Below are positions 25,867 to 33,864 of a stretch of 64,000 nucleotides of DNA, piece by piece. The notes under the pieces were generated by a model that ran no database searches, was not told the origin of the DNA, and worked only from the letters and a program-made list of their open reading frames with translations. Every line of letters starts with the position of its first letter. The stretch's first letter is position 1. Origin of the DNA: Halomonas lysinitropha (GTDB lineage: Bacteria > Pseudomonadota > Gammaproteobacteria > Pseudomonadales > Halomonadaceae); contig NZ_CABVOU010000046.1 of the NCBI RefSeq assembly GCF_902500215.1, positions 188,136-252,135 of the forward strand. Direction: 5' to 3'. The translations under genes were made by a program, and so were the position numbers.

Positions 25867-27918
25867 CGACGTTGCCATCGGCACATGGGCGAAACGAAGC
25901 GACATCCCCGCATCCCCGTCGAATCGCGGGTGGTCCAGGATCTGGACATCAATATCGCCGGCGAGAACATCGTCGGCGCGCGAGAGGGTTCCCTCTGCAC
26001 TGACCGGCATCTCCGAGAGGCTGGCCGAAACCGGTTCATCGGGTCCGGCGTTGAAGGGGCCAGAATGATCGCCGGGGAAGACCAGTTCGAGGTTGGGTCC
26101 CCGTGTGCCGAACACCACGGAAAGTCGTCCGTCTGCCTCTGTTACCTCGATGGGGGTGAAGAAGTTCACCAGAGGGTCGTCGGGCATCTGCTCCTGCATC
26201 TCGGCGAGGGCGCCGGTGAGTCGGGTAATCTCGATTTCCGGGGCGAAGGTGTAGGGGATCTCCCGGAAGCGGGCGGATAGGTTGATCGTCCGCTCAGGCG
26301 CATCGCGTGGTGCCAGCGTGACCTCCAGGCGCCCGGTTGCCGACGTCTGGTCGAATTTCGAGAGCGTGAGCGTCCCGCCCAGCGAGCGGTAAGTAGCGGG
26401 CCGCTTCGAATCTGACGCCCGGCCTTGCTGAAGGGAGAGCCAGAGCAGGCCATTCACCGCCGTGTCGTCGCCGAACTCACCCACTTCATGGGTGCCTGCG
26501 GAGAGTCCTTCAGGCAGGTTGAGGCTCAGGTTCGTGTTGACGGGATGATCCTGCCAGCGTGCCTCGCCCCTGAAACTGAACCGCCACGGCCCGACATCAT
26601 TGGTCCCTTCGTTTTCGGCGAGCGTGTATTCGGAACGGTTGCAGGGCGCATCGGCGCGGGCAGGGCCGAACTGGCCCTCGGCGGCGCCAGACACTTCCAT
26701 ACGATAGGCGCCTGCGGCCAGCACACCAGCATAGGCTTCGACGGGTAACGGTTCCATGCCAGCGGGTCGACGGCATGCGCTAGAGTCGATCATCTCGTGG
26801 CCGTCCCGGTCGAGCCAGACCAGCTTGTCGCGCGCCCAGGGCAGTGCCCAGAGCATCTGTTGTGGTCCACTGCGTGGGTCGCCGAGCCCCTCATGGGAGA
26901 TCTCGGGCGTGTTGCCGCAAATATTGGTGCCATCGCCTACGACAAGTGGCAGCAGACCGTCATGATAGCGAGACAGACGCCTTTTATTGCAGATCGTCAG
27001 GCGACTGTCTGACTCAGGGTCGATGATGACCTCGCCATCCTGGTCGATCCAGACTGGAGCCGGGTTGTAAGCCTGGGCCGCCCGAACGGGGGCGAGGCCA
27101 TCGGCGAAGGGGCCTGCCGCCGCCATCGCCTGGCGACTGCCATCGGCGAAGCGAATCTCGCGGATAGCCCAGTCCTCGGCGTCCATGTAGCCGACGTCGT
27201 CGCCAAGTTTCACCGGGGCAAGGCCATCGGCGTAAGGGTCCGCCTCACTCAGAACGAACTTGCGTGGGAAAACTAGTGCACCGTTTCTGTCGATATAGCC
27301 CCAGTTAGTGTCCGACATCGCAGCCGGCGCCCGGCCAGCGGCGAAGTCGCCACCATCGTGATATTCGGGTTCGATCGCCCAGGCGCCATCGGTGTCGATC
27401 CAGCCTATTTCGTTGCCGTCATTCCTTGCGGTACGCACCCACGCCAGGCCTTCGGAGAAGGCGCCGATATCGAGGACGTCGTGCTCGGTGAACACGGGGG
27501 GATCCCAGCGGGTGCCGTCACGGGTGATGAAATGCGGCGATCCTTCCTCCGGGGTCACCGCGCTGCAGCCCTGGGAAAACGGCTTGTAAGGTGAAAGGTG
27601 GTAGGGTGTCTCGTCGATGATCACTGCATCGGCATCCCGCGCCCCTGGTGGCACGACGTAGGCGCCACTGCTGTCGATAAGGCCCCATCCCTCTTCGGTT
27701 TCCACCGCGGCGCGACCTTCCGAGAAGGGGCGCACCTGTCGCCATTGCGGTGCGAGGCGCCATTCACCGTCGGCGCCGACATAACCCCATTGCTCCTCGT
27801 CGGGAAGGGGATAGAGCGGGGAATGTTGAGATTCATACTCCGTGCCGCAGGGACCCGCGTGGGCTGAGGCGGCGAACAGGCAGGTAGTGGCGATCAGACT
27901 CGCGCGTAGCAAAGGCAC
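25855..27918 (-). CDS. Exported WG-repeat protein
   Basis: About 687 residues from GTG 27918, which has AGGAG 7 nt upstream. This start gives a compact signal peptide (VPLLRASLIATTCLFAASAHA) and removes an otherwise needed overlap with the upstream gene. Residues about 40-320 contain WG-type repeats: WGYVGADGEW, WGLIDSSGAY, GWIDTDGAWAI, WGYIDRNGAL and GYMDAEDW, each followed by an F-x-x-G-x-A segment, forming a probable beta-propeller-like domain. The C-terminal half (about 380-687) is beta-rich and unrecognised. Several Cys could form disulfides in the periplasm. It is the last gene of the VWA/Calx-beta/WG set. Function unknown. Confidence 0.75.
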   Translation of the reverse strand: MPLLRASLIATTCLFAASAHAGPCGTEYESQHSPLYPLPDEEQWGYVGADGEWRLAPQWRQVRPFSEGRAAVETEEGWGLIDSSGAYVVPPGARDADAVIIDETPYHLSPYKPFSQGCSAVTPEEGSPHFITRDGTRWDPPVFTEHDVLDIGAFSEGLAWVRTARNDGNEIGWIDTDGAWAIEPEYHDGGDFAAGRAPAAMSDTNWGYIDRNGALVFPRKFVLSEADPYADGLAPVKLGDDVGYMDAEDWAIREIRFADGSRQAMAAAGPFADGLAPVRAAQAYNPAPVWIDQDGEVIIDPESDSRLTICNKRRLSRYHDGLLPLVVGDGTNICGNTPEISHEGLGDPRSGPQQMLWALPWARDKLVWLDRDGHEMIDSSACRRPAGMEPLPVEAYAGVLAAGAYRMEVSGAAEGQFGPARADAPCNRSEYTLAENEGTNDVGPWRFSFRGEARWQDHPVNTNLSLNLPEGLSAGTHEVGEFGDDTAVNGLLWLSLQQGRASDSKRPATYRSLGGTLTLSKFDQTSATGRLEVTLAPRDAPERTINLSARFREIPYTFAPEIEITRLTGALAEMQEQMPDDPLVNFFTPIEVTEADGRLSVVFGTRGPNLELVFPGDHSGPFNAGPDEPVSASLSEMPVSAEGTLSRADDVLAGDIDVQILDHPRFDGDAGMSLRFAHVPMATSSDE

Positions 27919-27952
27919 AACGAAGCTCCTCTGAGATGTCTCGCGCCGACCC

Positions 27953-29590
27953 TCAGTCGGTCGGCGCGGCAATGTCGGGTGAAAGTCCCTCGTGGGCGCG
28001 CGTCACGGCCTCGTCCAGTGCGTTCGACGCGGTGTCGAAATCTTCCATGTAGGCGCGCTCGTAACGGCCAGTCTCGATATCCTGGGTCTTGGACTGGACG
28101 ATGAAACGATCTTCGAAGGCATGAACGGTATAGATCACGCGGCTTACCGCCGGCACCATCTCGCCGTAGCCCGGGTCACAGGGATCCAGGTCGTCGCGGC
28201 CGGGCTGGACCAGTTGGCCGTCCGGGCCCAGCCACAGGGCTACCTTGACCGAGTCGGTGCCGGATCCCAGCGAGGTCGTCAGGTAAGGTGTCAAGGCGTC
28301 TGCCGAAACCCCCATGTCGTCCGCGATGGCACGTGCGACGGCATCGCGTGCCGCCGTCGGCGGCAAGACCGGATCCCTCTCGGGGGGCAGGCGGGGGACC
28401 TCGGCCGTCTCGGGGTCTTCCGGTGCAACGGGGGTGACGATATAAGAGAAATACTGCTCGTGGGCCATCCCGTCCGTGGAATAGTTCGAGGTGGCATAGC
28501 CAACCAGCTTTTCCGCCGGATCGCCGGCCACCACATAGGTGAACGGCACGCCATCGACCTGGTAGGCCGCACGCCACAGTTCCTCGCCCGCCTCGCGCAT
28601 ATCGTCGACCGACATCCCCTGAATCGAGGCCATGGCCGTACTGGCATCGACGTCGTTGCGGCAGACACGTGCGAAGGTCAAGGAGGTTCCCTGCTGACGC
28701 AGGGTGAAACGCGAACCGCCGATATGCACGCGCATCTCGATATCAAAGGTCTGGGGCGGGAAAGGGCGCTCCATCACGAGATCGCCTGCATAGTAGATAT
28801 AGCCGGTGCCCGGGCCATATTGCAGCCTGGCGGGTTCGAACTCGGACGGCTCGCCTCGAATCATGACCGTAAGAGTTTCAGGCTCCGTGGTAACTTGGCC
28901 TTCTGCGTTACCGCCGACCTCGAAGACGACCGTCCTGTCCTCCTCGGACATGCCCTCGAAGGTCTCGAAGCCCAGTGTCTGTTCGGTCTTTCCCGCACGC
29001 AGAAAACCGCTGCGGCGTGGCGGTGCGATATCGACGCCGAGCCTTGCGGTACCGCCTGTGATGCGCACATAGGTGCCGACGGTATCCTGAGAATCGAAAC
29101 GCTGGTTGATATTCACCAGCACGGGTTCGCCCGCCTTGACGTCGGCGGCATCGGTCGAAAGCGTGTGATCGTTGTCCTCGATGGTGAAATGAAGAAACGG
29201 CAACGCCACTACCACGGGCGGCAGCGGATTGTCGCCCAGGGGAATGACATCGCCGAGGGTCAACTGGAACATCTCGTCAACCGGCTCATCCTCGGGGTCG
29301 TCAATGATGGCGACCTCCACCTGCTTGTAGATGTCTCCCGGGAGGAAGGTCACGGGCTCGGCCACGGGGACATAGTCGATGCCGCTCTTGGCGGTCAAGT
29401 CGGAGGTCGTGACCATCACGATGAAGGGCTCCTCGGCCGGAGCGCTGAGCATCAGGTTCACCAGGGCGCTGGTGGGCCCGCTCTCGCTGAGGCGGGTCAG
29501 CGGCGCCATGGCGGTAAGAGTCGGCATGGCTGCTGCCTGAGAGGCAAGCCCGGTGGCGAGCAATGCGATGAGGACAAGACGATGTATCAT
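27953..29590 (-). CDS. Exported protein with two Calx-beta-like domains
   Basis: A 545-residue protein with a signal peptide (MIHRLVLIALLATGLASQAAA). Residues about 30-140 match the Calx-beta pattern: SGIDYVPV, VTFLPGDIYKQVEVAIIDD and DEPVDEMFQLTL. A second, more diverged copy (about 150-245) contains LGVDIAPP and FLRAGKTEQTLGFETFEG. The remaining 300 residues are not recognised. Calx-beta domains usually bind Ca2+ or mediate adhesion. The ATG overlaps the end of the VWA gene by 4 nt, so the two are translationally coupled; the WG gene follows after 34 nt. Function unknown. Confidence 0.7.
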   Translation of the reverse strand: MIHRLVLIALLATGLASQAAAMPTLTAMAPLTRLSESGPTSALVNLMLSAPAEEPFIVMVTTSDLTAKSGIDYVPVAEPVTFLPGDIYKQVEVAIIDDPEDEPVDEMFQLTLGDVIPLGDNPLPPVVVALPFLHFTIEDNDHTLSTDAADVKAGEPVLVNINQRFDSQDTVGTYVRITGGTARLGVDIAPPRRSGFLRAGKTEQTLGFETFEGMSEEDRTVVFEVGGNAEGQVTTEPETLTVMIRGEPSEFEPARLQYGPGTGYIYYAGDLVMERPFPPQTFDIEMRVHIGGSRFTLRQQGTSLTFARVCRNDVDASTAMASIQGMSVDDMREAGEELWRAAYQVDGVPFTYVVAGDPAEKLVGYATSNYSTDGMAHEQYFSYIVTPVAPEDPETAEVPRLPPERDPVLPPTAARDAVARAIADDMGVSADALTPYLTTSLGSGTDSVKVALWLGPDGQLVQPGRDDLDPCDPGYGEMVPAVSRVIYTVHAFEDRFIVQSKTQDIETGRYERAYMEDFDTASNALDEAVTRAHEGLSPDIAAPTD

Positions 29591-30906
29591 GGCGCTCCCC
29601 GGATCTCGACGCGATGGAATTCCGCGACGGTCTGCTCCGATCCCAGGGTGCCGGCGAAGAGTGCTGGATCGCCCGTGGTTCTCAGTACCTGAAGTGGATC
29701 GGTGTCGATCGCCTCGGGACCCCCTTCCTGCATTGCCCAGCCGTTCATTTCCAGTCGGCCGACATAGTCACGGCCGCGCTTGATGATGGCGAGCGTCGCC
29801 CCCTTTTCCTCGAAGTCGCGCAAGATGCGGGCCAGATCATAGCCACGGGTGTCGCCGGCGATCTCCACTTCGGCCACCGAGGCGTTTCCACCCGAGACCG
29901 AGCGCAGCCTGAGCCACATGTCATCGTTGGAATTGCCCTGGCGAACGATGTAGGCAGAGAGGTAATGGTCGACATCCTGGTAACGTCCGACCTGAACGAT
30001 GGCGCGACGCCCTCCCAGGCTCTTGACCTCTCCAAGCCTGGCGGTGAAGTCGGCACTGAGAGTCCAGTCACCCTCGGGAAGCGTCGCGCCCGTCCAGCGG
30101 AAGACGTTGGGCTGCTCCGCGGCATCACCCATGTAACCGGGACGCACCGTCATGGTGACCAGCTTGCCGTCGTCCAGGATGAAACCCGCGGGCTCGGGGT
30201 GATCGATCGTCCAGTCCTCCCCCAGCTCGGCGCGTTCGAATTCGTCGACAAAGAGGGGGCTGGCCGGCGGGGGAGATGGCTCGGGCTCGCTGACCACCTG
30301 AAGGGCCTCGGTAAGCTCCGAGGCATCCCTGGCGGCCAGGTAGCGTCCCCCGGTCGATTCGGCGAGACAGGCGAGTTGGCCGTCCTCGTCGACGATGTCG
30401 AAGCCGATCACATGGGCGGTGAACGCCGTTCCCGATGCCTCGAGGCGTGCACCCAGTTCACATAGATCGGCACCGCAGGTTTCCAGCCCATCGGTGACGA
30501 TGATCACCGAGGCGGCTCGGTCCTCATGGGACAAGGCCTCGGCGGCCCTTTCCACCGAGCGGCCGATGGGTGTCTTGCCGCGCGGGGTGACGTTCTCCAT
30601 GGCTTGACGGAAGGCAGCTCGATCCAGGGGGCCGGGTTCGATCAGGGTCTCGATATCGCCACACTGGCCCTCCTGGCGATGCCCGTAGGCCATTAGCCCG
30701 ATGGGACTGTTTGCCGGCCATTCCCCCATCATGGTATCGATCGCCTCCCGGGCAATGGTGATCTTGGGCGTGCCGTCGATCTGGCCCCACATGCTCCCCG
30801 AGCCGTCCAGAATGAGCATCGACGCTCCTACTGTCGGTTGTGCGTGCAGGTTGAATGGCAACGCCAGCAGCGCGATGGACAGCCCGATCATGATCGGATG
30901 CTTCAT
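29587..30906 (-). CDS. Exported von Willebrand factor A domain protein
   Basis: A 439-residue protein from ATG 30906 (GGAGGG upstream); the 50 extra residues of the longer ORF are not supported. A signal peptide ends at about NLHA. The VWA domain (about 28-225) has an intact MIDAS: DGSGSM at residues 34-39, the Thr in RGKTPIG near 112 and VTDGLETC near 140. A proline-rich linker follows, then a beta-sandwich-like region beginning FVDEFERAELGEDWTI (about 240-439) that resembles a concanavalin/laminin-G fold. Two modules suggest metal-dependent protein or surface binding. It is the first gene of a three-gene exported operon divergent from a LuxR-type regulator. Confidence 0.8.
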   Translation of the reverse strand: MKHPIMIGLSIALLALPFNLHAQPTVGASMLILDGSGSMWGQIDGTPKITIAREAIDTMMGEWPANSPIGLMAYGHRQEGQCGDIETLIEPGPLDRAAFRQAMENVTPRGKTPIGRSVERAAEALSHEDRAASVIIVTDGLETCGADLCELGARLEASGTAFTAHVIGFDIVDEDGQLACLAESTGGRYLAARDASELTEALQVVSEPEPSPPPASPLFVDEFERAELGEDWTIDHPEPAGFILDDGKLVTMTVRPGYMGDAAEQPNVFRWTGATLPEGDWTLSADFTARLGEVKSLGGRRAIVQVGRYQDVDHYLSAYIVRQGNSNDDMWLRLRSVSGGNASVAEVEIAGDTRGYDLARILRDFEEKGATLAIIKRGRDYVGRLEMNGWAMQEGGPEAIDTDPLQVLRTTGDPALFAGTLGSEQTVAEFHRVEIRGAP

Positions 30907-30975
30907 GGTTCCCTCCTCGATACCGCGCGGATGAATGTTGGCAATTTCTAGCCTAGACAGACGTATGCGCCCTCC

Positions 30976-30997
30976 GCATGGTGCAGTTGCACTATGC
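30976..30997. promoter_or_regulatory. 22-bp dyad, candidate operator for the LuxR-type regulator
   Basis: Nested inverted arms GCAT...ATGC and GTGCA...TGCAC surround a central GT, so 18 of 22 positions are symmetric. The dyad lies in the 115-nt gap between the divergent VWA operon and the LuxR-type gene, 24 nt before the regulator's ATG and 69 nt before the VWA ATG. Size and symmetry are appropriate for a dimeric LuxR-family helix-turn-helix; binding is inferred. Confidence 0.55.
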
Positions 30998-31021
30998 CGG
31001 CCGATCGACAAGGCTAGGGGC

Positions 31022-31993
31022 ATGGACCTATCGAGCAGGGAACTTCGACAGATCACGCGGCTTCAGGAAGCGCTTCTCAATATCCGCCTCGATCGGGGCC
31101 GGATCGGGGATCTGCTGGCCAAGGTGGCGACGCTGGTGCAGGCGAAGGCTGCGATGGGGGCCTGGCTCGATGGTGGGGTGCCGATCATTGTTACCCATCG
31201 GGCCGGCCCGGAAATCGAAGCCTATTTCGCACGTGTCTTCGACGGCGTGGACGTCGAAGGGAACCTCAGGGCCACGGACCCCGACCTGGACAGGATCAAT
31301 CTCTCACGGCGACGCCTGGGCTCGGGGGTCTATCACGAGAATGTGCTGGCGGAGCGCGAAAGCGTCACGCGAGCCGCCTATTTTCAGGAGGCGTTCGCAC
31401 CGGCCGGCATGCATCACGTTATCGGCATGACCACACGGCTGGCCGTTGGCGAGTCGTTGTTCGCCTTCGGCTTCGAGGGGGATGACGATCCCGGCTTCGT
31501 CAGTGGCAGAACGGAGACACTGCTGAGATTGTTGCTCCCGGCGTTCAGCTTCGGCTTCAGTGCCATCGACCGAGCCCATCGACACCAGGAGCGGCTCGAC
31601 AAGGCCATCGCCGAGGCCAGGGTGTCTGCCACCGTGAACAAGCTTGCTATCAATGGATCGAACAATGGCGGTGACGGGGCAGGCAAGCCTTTGATCCAGC
31701 TGCCCTTACCCGAACTTTCCGGGGAGGAGGGCGGCCAACTGCAGATTTCGCTGGGCGCACTGGAACTGGAGGATCTGGCAGCCGCTCTGGCTCAGCGCTT
31801 TGCGTTGAGCCCAAGGCAAAGAGAGACTGCCGAGTTGATGCTGAGAGGACTCACGTCCCGGGAAATCGCCCGGCAGCTAGGGGTTCGCATGAACACCGCC
31901 CGCCGACACTGTGAAGCGGTGTTGCACAAGGCGGGCGTGGGGCGCCGTGATCAGCTGGCCTTGCTTTCACTGAGTGAATTGGTAGAGCACTAA
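31022..31993 (+). CDS. LuxR-family transcriptional regulator with GAF-like sensor region
   Basis: A 323-residue regulator from ATG 31022. The C-terminal LuxR-type helix-turn-helix is LSPRQRETAELMLRGLTSRE continuing into IARQLGVRMNTARRHCEAVL (about 262-305). The N-terminal 200 residues have a GAF/PAS-like alternation of helices and strands (LLAKVATLVQAKAAMGAWLD) but no receiver aspartate and no clear acyl-homoserine-lactone pocket, so the signal is unknown. Divergence from the VWA operon across a dyad suggests that it regulates that operon and itself. Its 3' end overlaps convergent ygfZ by 4 nt. Confidence 0.82.
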   Translation: MDLSSRELRQITRLQEALLNIRLDRGRIGDLLAKVATLVQAKAAMGAWLDGGVPIIVTHRAGPEIEAYFARVFDGVDVEGNLRATDPDLDRINLSRRRLGSGVYHENVLAERESVTRAAYFQEAFAPAGMHHVIGMTTRLAVGESLFAFGFEGDDDPGFVSGRTETLLRLLLPAFSFGFSAIDRAHRHQERLDKAIAEARVSATVNKLAINGSNNGGDGAGKPLIQLPLPELSGEEGGQLQISLGALELEDLAAALAQRFALSPRQRETAELMLRGLTSREIARQLGVRMNTARRHCEAVLHKAGVGRRDQLALLSLSELVEH

Positions 31994-33027
31994 TCTTTCG
32001 CTGCCATACTTTCCGGATCGACTCGTTCGATCGGATAGGGCTGCTTGAGAAGTTTGAGGTGCTGGCCCTCGAGGCTCAGCGGCTCAGCCGGTTCTTTCGT
32101 GCTCATCACCGCCAGTATCTCGACCTGACCGTAGGCGTCGAGTTCGGCATGGAGCACCTCGCCCAGCCGCTTGCCCTCGGCGTCCTCGATGGCACTGCCC
32201 GGTTCGGGAAGGGTGTCGCCATCTAGTTGGCCACGCATCAGGCGCTTCTTCACCTGGCCGCGAAAGTGTGCACGGGCCACCACTTCCTGGCCGGTATAGC
32301 AGCCCTTCTTGAAGCTGATGCCGCCAAGCGCTTCCCAGTTGATCATCTGGGGCAGGTAGGTATCTCGCTGGTCGGCGTCGAGCCACGCAAGCCCGGCCTG
32401 GATGTCCTGGAGCCGCCACACGCTGTTGTCGACCGGTGTGGCGTGCTCCTTGAGCCAGTGCCAGTCCGCCTCGGCACGCCCGTCTGGCAGGCAGACCAGC
32501 AGGCGCGGCCGGGGCCCCGGATGTGCCAACACCTGAAGTTCGTCATTGCCGGCCTGGTGCCATGGCCCGGAGGGTAGGGCATCGAAGCGTACCTCGGCGA
32601 GCGCGGCCGCCTCGTGACCGATCAGTCCCAATAGCGCCAGGTCGTCTCGCTCGTGCAGTTCGACCTTGTAGAAGGGGGCGAACTTCTTCAGGTGCTCGGC
32701 CAGCGGAGTCACCAGACTGGTGTGCATTATGAGGCGATAGTGGGCCGGGCCGACCCGCATCAGCTGTGCATTGGCCAGCATGCGCCCCTTGGGCGTGCAG
32801 AAGCAGGTCAGCGGAGCAAGATTGCCATCCGCCAGCGATACCTGGGCGCTGGTCTGGCCCTGCAGGAAGGACTCGGCATCGGGGCCCTCGACGTCGAGCA
32901 CCCCGAGATGGGCAAGAGGCGTCATCACGGTGGTATCCAGAGCCAGTCGCGGCGCATCGGGTGTGTCGAACGTCACCCGATAGTCGGCTTCCTGCCGACC
33001 GCCTGTGGCGGTGATCCAATCCTTCAT
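31990..33027 (-). CDS. ygfZ: Folate-binding protein YgfZ (Fe-S cluster/tRNA-modification factor)
   Basis: About 345 residues, structurally related to GcvT. The hallmark is KKGCYTGQEVVARAHFRG near residue 240, containing the conserved K-G-C-Y-x-G-Q-E. YgfZ uses tetrahydrofolate to support assembly or repair of certain Fe-S enzymes, including MiaB, and so affects tRNA modification. I chose ATG 33027 with AAGGAG upstream; ATG 33060 (preceded by AGAAGG) would add 11 residues. The gene is divergent from the small HMA-like gene. Confidence 0.9.
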   Translation of the reverse strand: MKDWITATGGRQEADYRVTFDTPDAPRLALDTTVMTPLAHLGVLDVEGPDAESFLQGQTSAQVSLADGNLAPLTCFCTPKGRMLANAQLMRVGPAHYRLIMHTSLVTPLAEHLKKFAPFYKVELHERDDLALLGLIGHEAAALAEVRFDALPSGPWHQAGNDELQVLAHPGPRPRLLVCLPDGRAEADWHWLKEHATPVDNSVWRLQDIQAGLAWLDADQRDTYLPQMINWEALGGISFKKGCYTGQEVVARAHFRGQVKKRLMRGQLDGDTLPEPGSAIEDAEGKRLGEVLHAELDAYGQVEILAVMSTKEPAEPLSLEGQHLKLLKQPYPIERVDPESMAAKD

Positions 33028-33174
33028 CTCCGGGCTCCTTGCTGGTTCGGCTTTGAGCATGAACTTACCTTCTTGATGAGGGCGGATGGGCACTTTTGCA
33101 AGCGCTGCCCGGCGCTCGGGTGGCATGCTAGACTCGGGCCTTCCCGCTTGTTCACGCCGTCTTAGGAGCCGCCC

Positions 33175-33372
33175 ATGGTCCATCAGTCATTGCACTTTCA
33201 GGGCGTCGAGAACGCTGACCAGGTCAACCGCATCACCACTGCCCTGATGATGCTGGACGGCGTCGACAGTGTCGAGGTCGGCCGCCACGGGGCCGAGGTG
33301 GAGGGTCGAGCCAGGCGTGAGTTGCTGATCGAGGCGGTGCAATCTCTCAATCTGGGTATCGAGGTCAAGTGA
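33175..33372 (+). CDS. Small HMA-fold-like protein without CxxC
   Basis: A 65-residue protein, MVHQSLHFQGVENADQVNRI and onward. Its length and the segment ITTALMMLDGVDSVEVGRHGAEVEG follow the beta-alpha-beta-beta pattern of heavy-metal-associated domains (compare xxxALxxLxGVxxVEV). The metal-binding CxxC of copper chaperones is absent, and the protein has no cysteine at all. The stop overlaps the OsmC start (TGATG), so the pair is coupled. Metal transport is therefore unlikely, and a protein-interaction role with the OsmC-like protein is possible. Confidence 0.7.
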   Translation: MVHQSLHFQGVENADQVNRITTALMMLDGVDSVEVGRHGAEVEGRARRELLIEAVQSLNLGIEVK

Positions 33373-33797
33373 TGAAGAAGACCATTGAAGTCGTCAGTGA
33401 GCGCAACCATATCTATCGCCAGCGGGTCGAACTGGATGGCTTCGACGACCTTTTCGTCGACGTGCCCGAGGCCTACGGCGGCGAAGGGACTGCGCCGGAT
33501 CCCCATGACTACTTCGACCTCTCGCTGGGTGCCTGCAAGGCGATCACCTCGCAGATGTATGCTCGGCGCAAGAAGTGGCCGCTGACGGGCATCAGCGTCA
33601 CGGTCAATCGGGACGACAGCCAGGAGCGCCACGGGACCTATCGGCTGGACGTGGCGATGATCTTCCATGGCATCGACGATACCGAGCAGCGGGCCCGCCT
33701 GGAGGAGATCAGCCACAAGTGCCCGATTCACCGGCTGATGACCACGTCCACCGTGGAGGTGACCACCCGCACCGTCGACAGCAACGCAGAGGCCTGA
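33372..33797 (+). CDS. OsmC/Ohr-family protein
   Basis: A 141-residue protein of the OsmC family, thiol peroxidases that reduce organic hydroperoxides. The two reactive cysteines are visible in [18 protein letters not shown] and HKCPIHRLM. The [13 protein letters not shown] segment between them is typical. ATG 33372 overlaps the previous stop by one base, implying coupled translation. It belongs to the YhfA-like group rather than the Ohr group judging from the LGACKAI context; the substrate is not certain. Confidence 0.87.
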   Translation: MKKTIEVVSERNHIYRQRVELDGFDDLFVDVPEAYGGEGTAPDPHDYFDLSLGACKAITSQMYARRKKWPLTGISVTVNRDDSQERHGTYRLDVAMIFHGIDDTEQRARLEEISHKCPIHRLMTTSTVEVTTRTVDSNAEA

Positions 33798-33864
33798 GTC
33801 CGGGTCGCGCAACCTTTCACTCCCTGGGCGCCGCGTAGGTGCCCATTCTGTTATCGGAGCCGCC

